A stretch of 64,000 bases of DNA from Acanthosepion esculentum. Lineage: Eukaryota > Mollusca > Cephalopoda > Sepiida > Sepiidae. Numbering within the stretch: the first letter of the stretch is position 1; every line of letters begins with the position of its first letter. Under the pieces are notes generated by a model that was given only the letters and a program-made list of their open reading frames with translations, was not told the DNA's origin and did no database searches. This document shows, in pieces, positions 10,255 through 21,203 of the stretch. A program made the position numbers and the translations under genes. The stretch covers positions 99,756,932 to 99,820,931 of the forward strand of contig OZ038485.1 of assembly GCA_964036315.1 (NCBI GenBank), given 5' to 3'.

Positions 10255-10545
10255 TGCACATTTTCTTTCTTTCTCTTTCTTTCTTTCTTTCTTTCTCTTT
10301 CTTTCTTTCTTTCTGTTTTCTTTCTTTCCTTATTTTGTTCATGTTACTTATTTCTTCTTCAATCTTTCTTTTGTTTTCTTTCTCTTTCCTTCATTATTCC
10401 TTTTATTCTTTTTGTTTCTTATACTCGTCCTTTTGTGCTTTCTTCTTTCTCCTCTTCCTCCGTTTCTTTCTTTCTTTATTTCTTTCTTTCTCTTTTCCTC
10501 CTTTTTCTTCCTTCTTTCTTTCTTTCTTTTTTTTTCTTTCTTTCC
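10255..10545. repeat. Pyrimidine tract, CTTT-rich
   Basis: T/C-only stretches with repeated TTTC units on the plus strand. Phe/Ser/Leu frames here are artefacts. Confidence 0.9.
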
Positions 10546-11399
10546 TTTCCCCTGTCTCGAAATCTCTTATTATGAAATTGCACTTCGAAATCTCCCTGCT
10601 GGTATTCTAACCAAGTCAGGAAGACATCAATAACCCAAACAATTTGTCGGACATGACGGTTAGGATTAGAACCACTTGATTGGTCATTTGAATGATGAAT
10701 GACCAAATCCGGCAAAGATGTAGCCAACAAAGAGATGACCACGCAACGTCTCTTCCCTCATCAAATGCTCTTAAACCCCACAACCGCCGCCTTAATTCTA
10801 CTCCGCAGTCCAAACCAGCTAACTTCTCGTCTTTCATAGCAATAGCATAATAAGGACAAGGCGACTTAGCCTATTCCGAAAGGTTTCTATTATCCCCCTC
10901 TCCAAACCCTCGAACGTAATAGAAAAATCTTTAAAAACAGAGCCAAGCCGATCATTATTACCATTCAGTTATTATAATTTTTATAAAGCCGTAGGGGATC
11001 ATTTTTAAAACCCTTCTCGATAATTACTAACTTTCGCTTACTCCAACACCGGACGAAATAATAGGTGCCTTGGAAAGACTGTGTTAAGACAATTTTCCTA
11101 GTTGGAAAGGCCGGTTTGTTGGCCAGTCTAGAATTCTAGCGTCTCACTTGGGTTCGAAAATCGACCATTTATTCCGTTGAGCAATATAGACATCTTTCGC
11201 TTATGAGCCAGGCTATGTTCAGCTATGTATGACACAAGGTCAGGAGCTGTGAGTGAACTTTTTCTTATTGTCAAATTTCAAGCCGATAACCGTACTTGTT
11301 ACTATGAAAATGTTAAGTCATTTTTGTGTCTTCAATGGAATACAATTCTCTGCCAAAAAATCATGGGGCGGTTGCCTAGTAGCCTGTAGCCCGACCCCT
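10546..11399. other. No gene recognised
   Basis: Mixed composition. A B-box-like GGGTTCGAAAATC at about 11152-11164 could belong to a degenerate tRNA-derived repeat at 11105-11170, but the A box is unconvincing. Confidence 0.35.
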
Positions 11400-12350
11400 T
11401 CTAGCTTCGTGTGTTTCTACTGTTAAATCTATTGTAAGTAAAAGAATAACGGGTAATAATCTTGACCGATTTTCATAAGGCGACTGATAAGGAAGGAGGC
11501 CATTTTGAAAACTATATTTAGAAGCCTGACACTTTTGGTGTTCATTTTAGTATGCGCCATGTTTTCTTCCTATTAAATCAGTTCTAATTAAAGAAGAACG
11601 AGCATTAATTTTGAAAGACCTTCGTACAACCAGAATGCACCGAGACTAAGTTGAAAACTTGGAGTAGATAGGTTCGCCTATCGTCCAGTTCACACTCCTC
11701 TCCGGTCTTTTGAACAGATTTATCCCTTGTTTTCTTCTTAGGATTGGCTTCCGGTTCCTTTTAAAGTCCTCTTCATCTCTGTACTTCTAACGCTTATCCT
11801 TTTTACGCTATTACACCACCACATAGTAACTCTCTGCCTTGAATGTCTCTTGAGCCTTGCGTTGGGTGAACAGAAGTAACAAAAAAATTCAGAATTCTGT
11901 ATTCATTTTGATATATTTGTGTGCTCCAACTATTAGATCTGTTGTAATTAAAGAAAAACAGGCGCTGCTTTTTGACTGACTTTCATACCATATTGACAAG
12001 AAAGGCGACAATGTTGAGAACGATATTGGGAATCCTTAGACATTGTATTAATTTTGGTAAGCTTTTTTTTTTCTGCGATTAAATTTAACGTCTCTGGGTA
12101 ATACCTGTTGTACATTTAATTGCAAATATTAAAGTAAAACAGGCGTTACTTTTTGACCGACCCTCCCTACCATAATTACGATCAAAGAGATTACGTTAAA
12201 GACTACATTTCTAATATTGAAACTTTTGTGTTCATGTTGGCATACATTGTCTACTCTTACTATTAAACCTATTGTAATTAAAGAACAAGTTCAACGTTTT
12301 GGCCGACGTTCACATTTTGAAAGCATCCGATAACTAGAAAATAACTAGTC
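11400..12350. repeat. Degenerate tandem repeat array
   Basis: A block like ACTATTAAACCTATTGTAAT, then TAAAGAA, then a TTTTGACCGAC-like string, recurs near 11417, 11563, 11925, 12110 and 12253 with heavy divergence and uneven spacing. No coding frame runs through it. Confidence 0.6.
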
Positions 12351-13633
12351 AATTGTTTTTCTAAATTCTTAATGCTAAAACACAGCAAGAATTAACAATG
12401 ACAGACTTGTCAAGCGGACAGAAGGTTAAGCAGTCTTAGACTAAAAACAAATGAATATGTTTTTTTTTCTTTTTCATTAACAGATAAATAAAGGCTTATC
12501 TACTTGTAGACATAGTTTCTTTGTGAAACACTATATGCAATGTTTATATAAAGATTTAAAATGTCTTCTCTTAGAACTATATATGACTACCGTCTTTTTT
12601 TGACAGTATTGTCGGATTTAGCGCCTCCTCAGTTCCTTAATCCTTCAACAGAGGTCTCTCTCTCCCCTGGCTATAAATACTGGCTGACCCTTCTCTCTCT
12701 CTCTCTCTGTCTCTCTCTCTGTCTCTCTCTCTGTCTCTTTCGACTTAGGCCATGGGCCGCTACCTCGCGCGGAGGTGACGTAAAATCTCTCTCTTTTTCA
12801 CTTAGGCCAATATGTGACCTCTCTCAGATACAGTGTTTCCCAAATTCTGGGAACACGCTAAGAACAATACACGTACGTACGAACACCTCACAACACACAC
12901 ATAATTTCTCCATACAAACACTATGTAACTGTTCATGTCTTTGTTTAACTTGTTATTAATATATATTTGTTTACCCATATATATATCGGTCTTGTTTGTT
13001 TTTGTTTGTTTTCTTTGGGCTTAATTAAGGTCCGACATTCTCATGTAGCTGGACCGGCCAGCAGGAAATTTTGACCTTCTGATATCTCTTCACATCTTCA
13101 CCCGCACGCTCCGCTACAGTATTGTTTTTCATTTACTCCACATACACTATAATAACAGCAAATCTCTCGCAAATGTTTCGTCGAGTTTTCTTAAACATGG
13201 TCATGCCTTACATGAACGATTTTCGATAGTAAAAGCACAAGGACACTCCATAATAAGTCAGATATGAATGGAGGATGTGCATTTACACATAAATGTAAGT
13301 ATTCTGTAAATTTTTAATGCGAACTGAGCGCGCGTGTTACACTGCAAATTATCACTGCAAATTATCACTTTTTTGCGTATATTTTCTTCAGGAGTTTTTC
13401 TTAAACAAATACTGTTTAACATGAAGTCCTATAAAATTAAATTGAATTAAAGAAAAATTATTAAACTGCGATGTAGGGCTTTTGTCAAAGGGTTTTTTTT
13501 TCAAACGAATCTGCTGATTCGAATTTCATCGACTGGTTTATGAAATTAAAATAAATGCAGAGTTTGTAACTCTGGACAGAAAATGTTAGCGATAACTTAA
13601 ACAATACTAAATACTGCGAGGATTTCAACACGG
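12351..13633. other. Spacer with (CT)n
   Basis: (CT)n and CTGTCTCT runs at about 12655-12745. The rest shows no gene, RNA or shared repeat that I can support. Confidence 0.4.
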
Positions 13634-13915
13634 TCACTATGAAGAAAAAACTAAAAAAAAAAAAAAAAAGCTACCAGTTCCAGCTACACAGTCGAACTCT
13701 CTGTCTTCGGGCAGAGAGGAACCCGGAAGAGGCTCCGCCGAAGGGCAGAGTCTCATTCGAGAAGGTGGACTGATCCTGAACCCGTTTTTACGGGTTCCAA
13801 ATGGGATTATTTTTGGCCGAGACTACGGGCTCGGATAACTCACGTTAAACCCGGCCTTGTGCCACATGCAACTCTCGTGAGGGCGGGTAGCTAGATATCA
13901 CTATGAAGAAAAAAC
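13634..13915. repeat. SINE-type insertion J with 18-bp target-site duplication
   Basis: The 18-bp TCACTATGAAGAAAAAAC at 13634-13651 is repeated exactly at 13898-13915 and flanks about 245 bp that starts with a poly-A run and ends near GGGCGGGTAGCTAGA. The body holds a hairpin (GAACCCGT/ACGGGTTC) and CGGCCTTGTGCCACAT. A related body lies at 35395-35615 in inverted orientation. A long A-rich duplication indicates target-primed reverse transcription. No clear pol III boxes. Confidence 0.8.
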
Positions 13916-13984
13916 ATTATTGAGGAGAGAGAATAACATATGAACAAGAATTAACAAAACAAAATGTAACGGGATTTTTCAGTG

Positions 13985-14175
13985 CGCTCACGTCGCAAAC
14001 AAATGTGGCACAAGGTCAAGATTTAAAGTGGGTTTACTTACAATACCGTCAAAAAATTGCTCATGTCCCCACGGTATTCCCCTTTTTCGGGGAAGCCTTA
14101 GGCGCCAGATAATGATCCCAACCCCTGCTTCCGAAGGGGTGATACTGCCTAGATGGATAGTCCCCTGTGGCTTTT
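13985..14175 (-). repeat. Diverged J-like fragment
   Basis: Contains ATGTGGCACAAGGTC followed by a CCCCACGGTATTCCCC block and GGGGAAGCCTTAGG, resembling J in the opposite orientation to 13634-13915. Confidence 0.45.
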
Positions 14176-14689
14176 GCTAATATTAATTTTCAAATTTCCC
14201 GACAAAAGCCAGGTTAACGACTGACATTACATTTAAATGTGTGTGTTGTATACTCCCCCTCGTTTTGGGTGTAGTCTTGGGCGACGGTCTTGATTCACTC
14301 ATATGTTACTTTCTGTCTTCCGGACGGGTGATCGCTAGTTGGTTTGTTCAGAGGTAAAATGAGAACTTCAACAAATGGGATTTTAAAACTTATCTATTTT
14401 ATTAAACGTGTCGACGTGTACATTTTTTTAACTAGCCAGTGGGGTCGCTCTGTCACCCCCACTGGGGTGCAAGTTCCTCGAGACTCGAAACAACCACGTC
14501 TGATTTCTTCGACGTGTAAAAGTTAACTCTCTGAAAACACATCCTAGTTCTCTAAACTTCTGACCCTAGTTTTAACCTATCAAAAAGGAATTCCTTTGTT
14601 TTGTCTACCAGCTGACCCCAAGGTCAGCCTGAGAATGTCTGAGCCAAATACGCTGCTACTAAAAAATAATAGTCTGAAACTATTATTTA
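14176..14689. other. No gene recognised
   Basis: Contains a short imperfect hairpin (CAGTGGGG ... CCCCCACTG, 14436-14464). Confidence 0.35.
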
Positions 14690-14830
14690 ATATTTGAACA
14701 TCAAAGTTGAAAGCAAGAACATCGAAGAGAGTTCCACAAGCGAGAAGTGCGAGAGAAGAAACTGTTCGCAAAGAACTTCCGGTTTCATCTGTAAAATGAA
14801 TGGACTTAGCTGACGATCTAGTACCTGTCG
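14690..14830 (-). pseudogene. LINE C-terminal fragment
   Basis: Minus-strand frames read SAKSIHFTDETGS and, one frame over, FLLSHFSLVELSS, matching the HQFTVE ... SRTSxLWNSLP segment of the better copy at 20000-20905. Very short and frameshifted. Confidence 0.5.
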
Positions 14831-15654
14831 TGAGTAATTTTTGTTTTAGAGAACCAATTTTAATGACGTATGTATCATTGTAAATATTAATCCTATGTAG
14901 CCCTACGGAATATGTTTGAAGTACACGAACTTTAGTTATTGCACCGTTTTTCTCCATCACGATACCGCTATGTCAGTATTTCAGTAAAAATAGCCCAGGA
15001 AGAAATCTTGTAAATCAGCTGGTTTTTTTCTACCGCAACTGCCATATTCACTTGACCTTGTATCAATAGATTATCACTTTTTTCCCCCATCACTGCAAAA
15101 CGCTTTGATACAGAAAAGCTTTTTTTCTGACGAAAACCAGAATGAAGGATTTGTCTTAACTTTTTTTTTTATATATATATAAAATCTGAGAAATTTTACT
15201 CACAAAGGTATCGAACAGTTGATAAGCGGCAACAAGTCACTGCAAATGATGGTGAATATGTAACTGAATAAAATGTCATTGCAGTTGATTTCTTGAAGAA
15301 TAAAGTCGATGAACAAAACCGGAAATCATTTGCGGTTCAACCACATAGTTAAACATCTGACCGCATAGCCAGCACAGACACAATCACAGACGATTTGGAT
15401 TCGCAGATTGGCGAAGAGTAAAACCAAATGCTGCATCGATAGATATGTGTTTGATTCTCAAGCTTTATTTCTTTATATGATTTTGTTAATCTTTCTTCTA
15501 TTTTGTTATTTACAGGACAGACGAGGCAGGTCCCGTCGGAAGAGGCTTTAAATTTATAATAACAGCGATTACAAGCGGTAAGCATTTAAAAAAAAATCTT
15601 TTTTTGCCCTTTTTAAATGTTTTTGAATATTATTTATATATTTAAAAAAAAAAT
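14831..15654. other. No gene recognised
   Basis: AT-rich, poly-T runs; nothing shared with other families here. Confidence 0.4.
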
Positions 15655-16660
15655 CGGTATCACCCCATTCAAGGGAGTAAAGCTACTAAGACCCAAGAGG
15701 TTACAGGGTGTGGAAGAATTATGAACAGAAACATCAATAAAGAGCGGGAAGAGAAAAGAGCAATCAGGAAGACAGCAGATAGCGATTGACATTGGATTTA
15801 AATTTTTGCAGATTAAAGTTGGCTGGAAAAACATGAAACCAGACGGATTTCCACAGGCTAGAAGTGCGAGAAAAGAAACTTTTAGCATAGAATTTGCGGT
15901 TAGATCGAGCTAGCTCGACTGTAAATTGATGAGTTCTTGGCGCCAGTCTAGTACTGCGCTTAAATTCAAAAGGTCTAAGTACCATAGTGAAGAGCGATAT
16001 TTATTCCGTGAAAATAAACAGAAATGTGGCACAAGGCCGAAGTGGGGGATTGGGGAAAGGACGGTCTTCTTCTGTCTTAACTATAACTTAGTTAGCCGCA
16101 AACACTGCACCAATCGTACGAACAATATTCCTTACACCAAAACAACACATTCGTACGTCATGCTTACTACAACCACCATAATACCTCACTGTCTCTATGA
16201 AAATACTAACTAGTCCCCATATTTACATAGCGAAGAGCTCATCAGAACAATTACCATAAAAGTATTTATAGCAAAAGGTAAAGTGTGGCAATCTTACGGC
16301 GGTGGGAAAGTGACTGAAGCCGAGCTGCCAGATCAGGACCAAAAATATTGGTGATATTCTTTTCCATTTTATCAAGGAGCTAAAATTAAATAGCAGGGGC
16401 ACCGGAACATATTTGGCAGTAATATTCTAAATATGGACGAATGGTAGACTTATAAATATGTAAGAGATAGATTCTGGAGAGAAAAAAATATCTCACACAA
16501 CACAGTGAATCAACATTTTTAGCAGCTGACCTAGCAGTGATCTCAGTATAGTTTTTCCACTTCATGTCAACCGAGAACTTTAGCCCGAGAAGGCGCAACG
16601 AGTCACTTTCTTTGAGGTTAGCATCAGCCATGCCGATGGAAGGCAGAGCGTTCAAATCAG
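15655..16660 (-). pseudogene. LINE reverse-transcriptase C-terminal relic, interrupted
   Basis: Minus-strand frames give LRLLGLKFSVDMKWK, IYKSTIRPYLEYYCQICSG, GPDLAARLQSLS, KYFYGNCSDELFA, RPFEFKRSTRLAPRTHQF, FFSRTSSLWKS and NLQKFKSNVNRYLLSS in order. These match the copy at 20000-20905. The 3' end (15655-15700) has the same GGGGTGATA tail. Frames are broken by indels and by a 230-bp SINE-type insertion (15996-16225). This is the region downstream of the catalytic RT domain of a CR1/Jockey-type non-LTR element (class assigned from memory). Confidence 0.8.
15996..16225 (-). repeat. SINE-type insertion inside the LINE, with target-site duplication
   Basis: CATAGTGAAGAGC (15983-15995) and CATAGCGAAGAGC (16226-16238) flank 230 bp that interrupts the LINE exactly at its DELF(T/A)M codons. 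The insert carries CCCACTTCGGCCTTGTGCCACAT on the minus strand, a motif shared with SINE family 1. Its head has no clear tRNA boxes. Confidence 0.75.
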
Positions 16661-16669
16661 CGCGTTCTG

Positions 16670-16675
<6 letters not shown>

Positions 16676-16716
<41 letters not shown>
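16676..16716. repeat. (TA)n microsatellite
   Basis: TA units ending at the terminus of the Tc1-like element. Confidence 0.95.
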
Positions 16717-16718
<2 letters not shown>

Positions 16719-16721
<3 letters not shown>

Positions 16722-17335
16722 TTGCAGCCAAAATGTTCAGAACGGCATTGTTTTCGTCAGAAAAGTAGGTATAATTTTTTATCAAAGTTGTTTTATATTC
16801 TATAATTTTCACAGGCACTAAATACGATATTATTTGTTATTGTCTGAGATTTGGGTGTAATTTGACAGGATAATACAAAAGTTATGGAAGATTTAGTGAT
16901 TTACTGCAAAACTCATGGCGGCCAAAATGATCAGAACGGTTGAAAAAATAACAAAATAATCAAAAATGACAGAGAATAATGGAATTATTTAATATTTAGT
17001 GTGAAGCCCTTTAGCTTCAATCACACTTTGACATCTTCGACTGCATGAGGAAATTAAATTTTCAATTTCTTGCTGGGTGACCTTATTCCAATCTTCCCGA
17101 AGGGCATTCCATAATTGCTCGGTTGTTTTAGGATTCCTGGCTTTCGAACGTTCTCCTAGAATATTCCACACATTTTCAATAGGATTGAGATCTGGGCTTT
17201 GAGCAGGCCAATCCATAACAATAACCTTTTCAGCCTTGAGGAAGTTCATGACCACCTTAGCCTTGTGAAATGGGGCATTGTCCTGCATGAATATGGGTGG
17301 TCGCTTAGTTGAATTTCTCAACACAGGCAAGACAA
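16719..17335 (-). pseudogene. Tc1-like transposase, 3' half (DD34E)
   Basis: The minus-strand frame 17420-16989 contains MQDNAPFHKAK, the second catalytic Asp, then 34 residues, then Glu in NPIENVW: a DD34E spacing. It ends RCQSVIEAKGLHTKY, the usual Tc1 C terminus. The outer end, CAGTTGCAGCCAAAATG at 16719, directly follows TA, and a subterminal copy GCGGCCAAAATGATCAGAAC lies at 16918-16937, 190 bp inside. The 5' half is replaced by (TA)n-rich sequence at 17336-17375, so it cannot be autonomous. The C-terminal frame itself is intact. Confidence 0.9.
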
Positions 17336-17424
17336 CTGTATATTTATATATATATATATATTTATATATATATACAAGTCTAGGATTGGTGTATACGGAA
17401 TAAATTCCAATAACCAACAATTAC

Positions 17425-17610
17425 TAATCTTAAAAGAGTGCTCAATACAGAGTAGAGCATATATAATTGTTTATTTAAAAATTATAATATAAATATGTTA
17501 TAAAATCACTACAAAAACAGCCATTTTGTTTCAATACCTCCGGTGTCTTATCAAGTGTAGTGATTTTATAACATATTTATGTTATAATTTTTAAATAGAC
17601 AATTATATAT
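17425..17610. repeat. Foldback element D, copy 1
   Basis: Inverted arms (17468-17514 and 17556-17606) share AAAATTATAA...AAATATGTTATAAAATCACTAC. The edge GTGCTCAATACAGAGTAGAGC recurs at 43739. The loop on the minus strand reads CTTGATAAGACACC ... GAAAC, a hammerhead-like layout without the canonical core. Confidence 0.75.
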
Positions 17611-18794
17611 ATATATATATAATAAAAATAAAATAAACAAATGTTAGTAGGACCCACCCACCCCTCAAAATAATAAGAGTGGCCGCTGCATTCTATCTAT
17701 AGATAGAATCAAGAAGCACCCTCGCTAATGGAATGGGGGAGGGAAAAATAAATGACGAAATGGGAAAATCAAAGGCTGACTCAGCCGAGATGAAAAAGGG
17801 GGACAAAAACAAACTGGGGAGATTGGGAATCTCGACATAAATCATAACAGAAGAAAAAGCCGGGAACAAGACTTATTCACATTAACTAGGAACACAAAAT
17901 AGTGTCTAACTTAACCGGGGGGGGGAGTAGGGTCAACAGGAAGCCGTCTCGTTGCGTTAAGGGGACTTTAAAAAAAGGAAACCAAGGCTAGCCCCGTCCA
18001 CACAAACCAGGCTCGCCTCAGTTACCCAACTTTCGTTGAAATCTGTAGAAATCAAACGCTTTCGATACAGATCTGATTTTCACCTTAAGCTGATGCTTAA
18101 AGAAAACCATCAGATCCTGATACGAATAACGTTCATTTCGCAAGATTCCCTCCTTTCGCGGTCATCCACACGACAATTCTTGCAACGGCTAGCAACGCAA
18201 AAAAACATCATTCGTTTTACCCCGGAGAACGGGGGCGATACATTGTCACACGCGTATGCGATATAAACCAGACCATCAATTGATATGAACTGTAATGCGC
18301 TTATATCCCTTTGTCTTTTTATGGCTCTTTCGTCTGAACGTTTGTGTGCTTTTCTCCCAACGATAAGCTACTGTTCAGTGGTCAGTGTCGACAACAGTTC
18401 TTTTGTCGTGTGTCTTGCTTGTTTTGCAAGGTCTAAATTGTGCCTATTCGTCTGTGAAAAAATGAGTTAATCTTTTCTGCGCGCTTTTCTTTTCCCAGCC
18501 TCATTTAAAGTCACTTTAGCTGCCATCATTATACATATATCCTCCGTTCCAAACTACCACTAACAAACAAGAATTTTTTTTTCCATTGCTGCCAATAGAT
18601 ATAGCAGCTGTGATAAGGGGGCGTTTCTCTAGATCTTCAAAATGACTAAGATAAAGAGATTAAATAAAAGTCTCATATAACCTATATACGGCCTTTGGTC
18701 TGTTTGTTTTGTCAATAACAAAACAGCGTCTTTCGGTCTGTGAGGAAACAAGACATTTCTTCTCTCGCAGTCTACATTTTCTTTATTTTCCAAA
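17611..18794. other. Spacer, no gene recognised
   Basis: Contains a perfect 20-bp palindrome at about 17689-17708 (ATTCTATCTATAGATAGAAT). Frames at 18036-18266 and 18285-18470 are open but show no motif that I recognise. Confidence 0.4.
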
Positions 18795-19262
18795 GGGACG
18801 TTCGCCCTGTCGGCTGTAACTTCAGAATACCCTGACTGCACCTCTGTAGAGGGGTAAGACCGCGCCCCCAAATGAGGCCTCCTGAGTAAGAAGATAAACG
18901 ACATCCGACAGCTAGGCCTCTGATCAGGAGGTTTTGAGGAGCGTGGAACCACCCTTTAAATGCTGGTGTTCCCAGGTCCACCCTGACACAGGGTGGTAGC
19001 ACCTGCTAGGGTCCCAGCTTTGGGCAAATAGTTACTGGAGTCAAAATACTATGAAATTGTAAAAATAGATTTTAATACTATCAATACTTTTTTGTAAGAA
19101 ATTATTACCAGCAATTCATTTTTTTTTTAAATATTACCAGCAATACATTTTTACGAAAAATACAGTTTTGAAAAAATATCACCGGCAATAAAAAATCTTG
19201 TCGGCATTAAATCAACCATTGAGGTTGATATACCGTAAAACAAAACAAACCAAACGAATCAA
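18795..19262 (+). repeat. Retroposon-like family K, copy 2
   Basis: Ordered K blocks: ATAAACGACATCCGAC, AGGTCCACCCTGAC, CAGCTTTGGGCAAATAGTTA, repeated ATTACCAGCAAT, and GGTTGATATACCGTAAAACA followed by AAACAAACCAAAC. Confidence 0.85.
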
Positions 19263-19549
19263 ACCTAATGGACGTTCTTCTTTCTTATCACACTAAAATC
19301 AACGACCTGGACTGGGGAAGGTATTCTCCATTTGTCAGGATTGACAATGGATATAACAAACATGACAAAACGACATTCCATGGGTACTTTAAAACTTTTA
19401 AGTTAAAAAAGGATAAAAGAAAGTAAAAGGAAAAAAACAAACATGTATTATGGACTCAGATAGTGATTGTAAGAAGGAAAACATTTACGAGCAGTAAAAC
19501 GGGGCCTGAAAGTCTTCTTTTTTTGTTACTTCAGTTTTGCAGCAATTAT

Positions 19550-19880
19550 TACAAGTGATAGAGTAAATTCCTACTTCAAGGAATACATGGGAGAAACTTC
19601 GAGGAATTTAAATAAAAAATATTATCTAAATACAAAAGGCATCTTTCACAAGACAACAGACTAAATGCATTAATTCTTCACTGTAATGAGTCTGACCATA
19701 ATTAAGATTTAAAAAAAAATGCTACTTTGATTAAAAGTGAACGCAATATCCTAAGATGAAAGTATATAGAAAGAGCTTTAATTGCTAGATCTACCACAGT
19801 AGATTTTCGTCCAGGTTCTTACAACTTTTCACCATTCTTGGCATATATGTTATCACTATGTGGGATACTTAATAATTGAT
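19550..19880 (+). pseudogene. Penelope-like GIY-YIG nuclease C-terminal relic
   Basis: The frame reads YFKEYMGETSRNLNKKYY (a YxG-ETS GIY-YIG motif with YMG replacing YIG). It continues one frame over as LNALILHCNESDHN, ATLIKSERNILR, KYIERALIARSTTVDFRPG and FSPFLAYMLSLCGILNN, stopping near 19880. Order and spacing fit the C terminus of Penelope-like proteins. It differs from the copy at 3400-5247, so it is probably another lineage. Frameshifts and stops show it is dead. Confidence 0.65.
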
Positions 19881-19999
19881 AAAAACATAAGCAGTAAAAA
19901 AAGAAAAAGAAAAGAAATTAAATGGACTTCTCTAGACTATTTGCCCAAAACTCATAAAAACAAATTAAAAGGTTAATATTTCAGTGCATGCGTAGGTCA

Positions 20000-20905
20000 A
20001 GAAATGGATGGTTAACTTTAACGCCTCTAAAACAAAACCGGTCTCTATTAACCACCACAGGGATCCATCCCTGCATCCCATTAGAATGTCTGAAGACCAA
20101 CTTCTCGAGAGCTCCTCTCTGCGGCTGCTCGGTCTCACGCTGTCCGCTGATCTGAGATGGAACAAATAGATCGAGTCAATTGCATCATCCACCGCAAGGA
20201 AAGTTGGCTCCCTGTGCCGAGCCAGGAAATTTTTCTCGCCGGAATCGATCCTCCAAATCTATAAATCAACCATTCGCCCTTGCATGGAGTATTGCTGCCA
20301 TATATGGTCTGGACCCCCTCCTGTTTGCCTCGGGGTTCTTGATAAGATCCAGAGACGGATATGCAATGTGATTGGCCCTGATCTGTCATCTCGTCTGCAG
20401 TCGCTCTCTCACAGACGCGATGTTGCCTCGCTTTGCCTTTTTTACAAGTACTTTCACGGTAATTGCTCCGAGGAGCTGCTTTCGCTGGTTCCTAGGCCTC
20501 ATGAATTTAAACGTCCTACGAGGCTGGCATCCCGTTTCCACCCCTTCACCGTTGAAACTGTTAGATGTAGACGTCTCTTCTACTCCAATAGCTTCATGTC
20601 TCGCACATCTCGCCTGTGGAACTCCCTTCCTTATTCCTGTTTCCCTGACAAATACAATCTCCAACTATTTAAGTGTAACGTCAATCGACATCTCCAGTTG
20701 CCTTGATCTATCCACTTTCCTTCTCCACATCCTTTCACCTTTCATTCCTATCTGCTCTCGCTCCAAATCTTCTGTAACCCCCTTGCCTTGATCGATCCAC
20801 TATCTTTCTCCACATCCACTCCTTTACAACTCCTATCTGCTCTTCCTCAAAACCTTCTGTAACCCCTTGCGTGCTAGTGGCCTCCAGCCTTGCTTGGGGT
20901 GATAT
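20000..20905 (+). pseudogene. Best LINE copy: RT C-terminal region and 3' end
   Basis: Nearly collinear frames read MVNFNASKTKPVSINHHRD, LRLLGLTLSADLRWNK, a stop, ARKVGSLCRARKFFSPES, QIYKSTIRPCMEYCCHIWSG, LDKIQRRICNVIGPDLSS and then an open stretch to NVNRHLQLP (stop about 20706). The 3' UTR carries CTTGCGTGCTAGTGGCC and GCTTGGGGTGATATGC, then an A-rich tail at about 20905. This is the post-catalytic part of a CR1/Jockey-type RT; catalytic motifs are upstream and absent (5'-truncated). It is the reference for the other LINE pieces in this window. Confidence 0.88.
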
Positions 20906-21203
20906 GCTTAAAAAAAACAAAAAAAAAAACTTTAGACATTAAGACGGAAAACGAAAAGTTTTTTTTCCCCTTTGTCGTTTATTTTCCTAAAACTGTTCTG
21001 CAAGAAAACGACTGGCATTTCTAAAACCAGTGGAAGACGCCATTTTTTTTTCAGCTTACCACGTGACTCGATACGTCACAGAATGCAACAAGTTGCTATC
21101 AAGTAGGTTAGAGATATGGCTTCTTTATCGAAGGAGCGGAGAAATCCTCATTTAACTTGTATCAAAATTAAAAATGCGCACTCTACAGGCACCCAGGTAG
21201 ACA
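20906..21203. other. No gene recognised
   Basis: Spacer between the LINE tail and the tandem duplication. Confidence 0.4.

Noticed and set aside
10546..11399. tRNA-like SINE near 11105-11170
   Set aside because: Only a B-box-like string; no A box or second copy.
16989..17420. Complete Tc1 transposase gene
   Set aside because: Only the C-terminal part is open; the first catalytic Asp and DNA-binding domain are replaced by TA-rich repeat.
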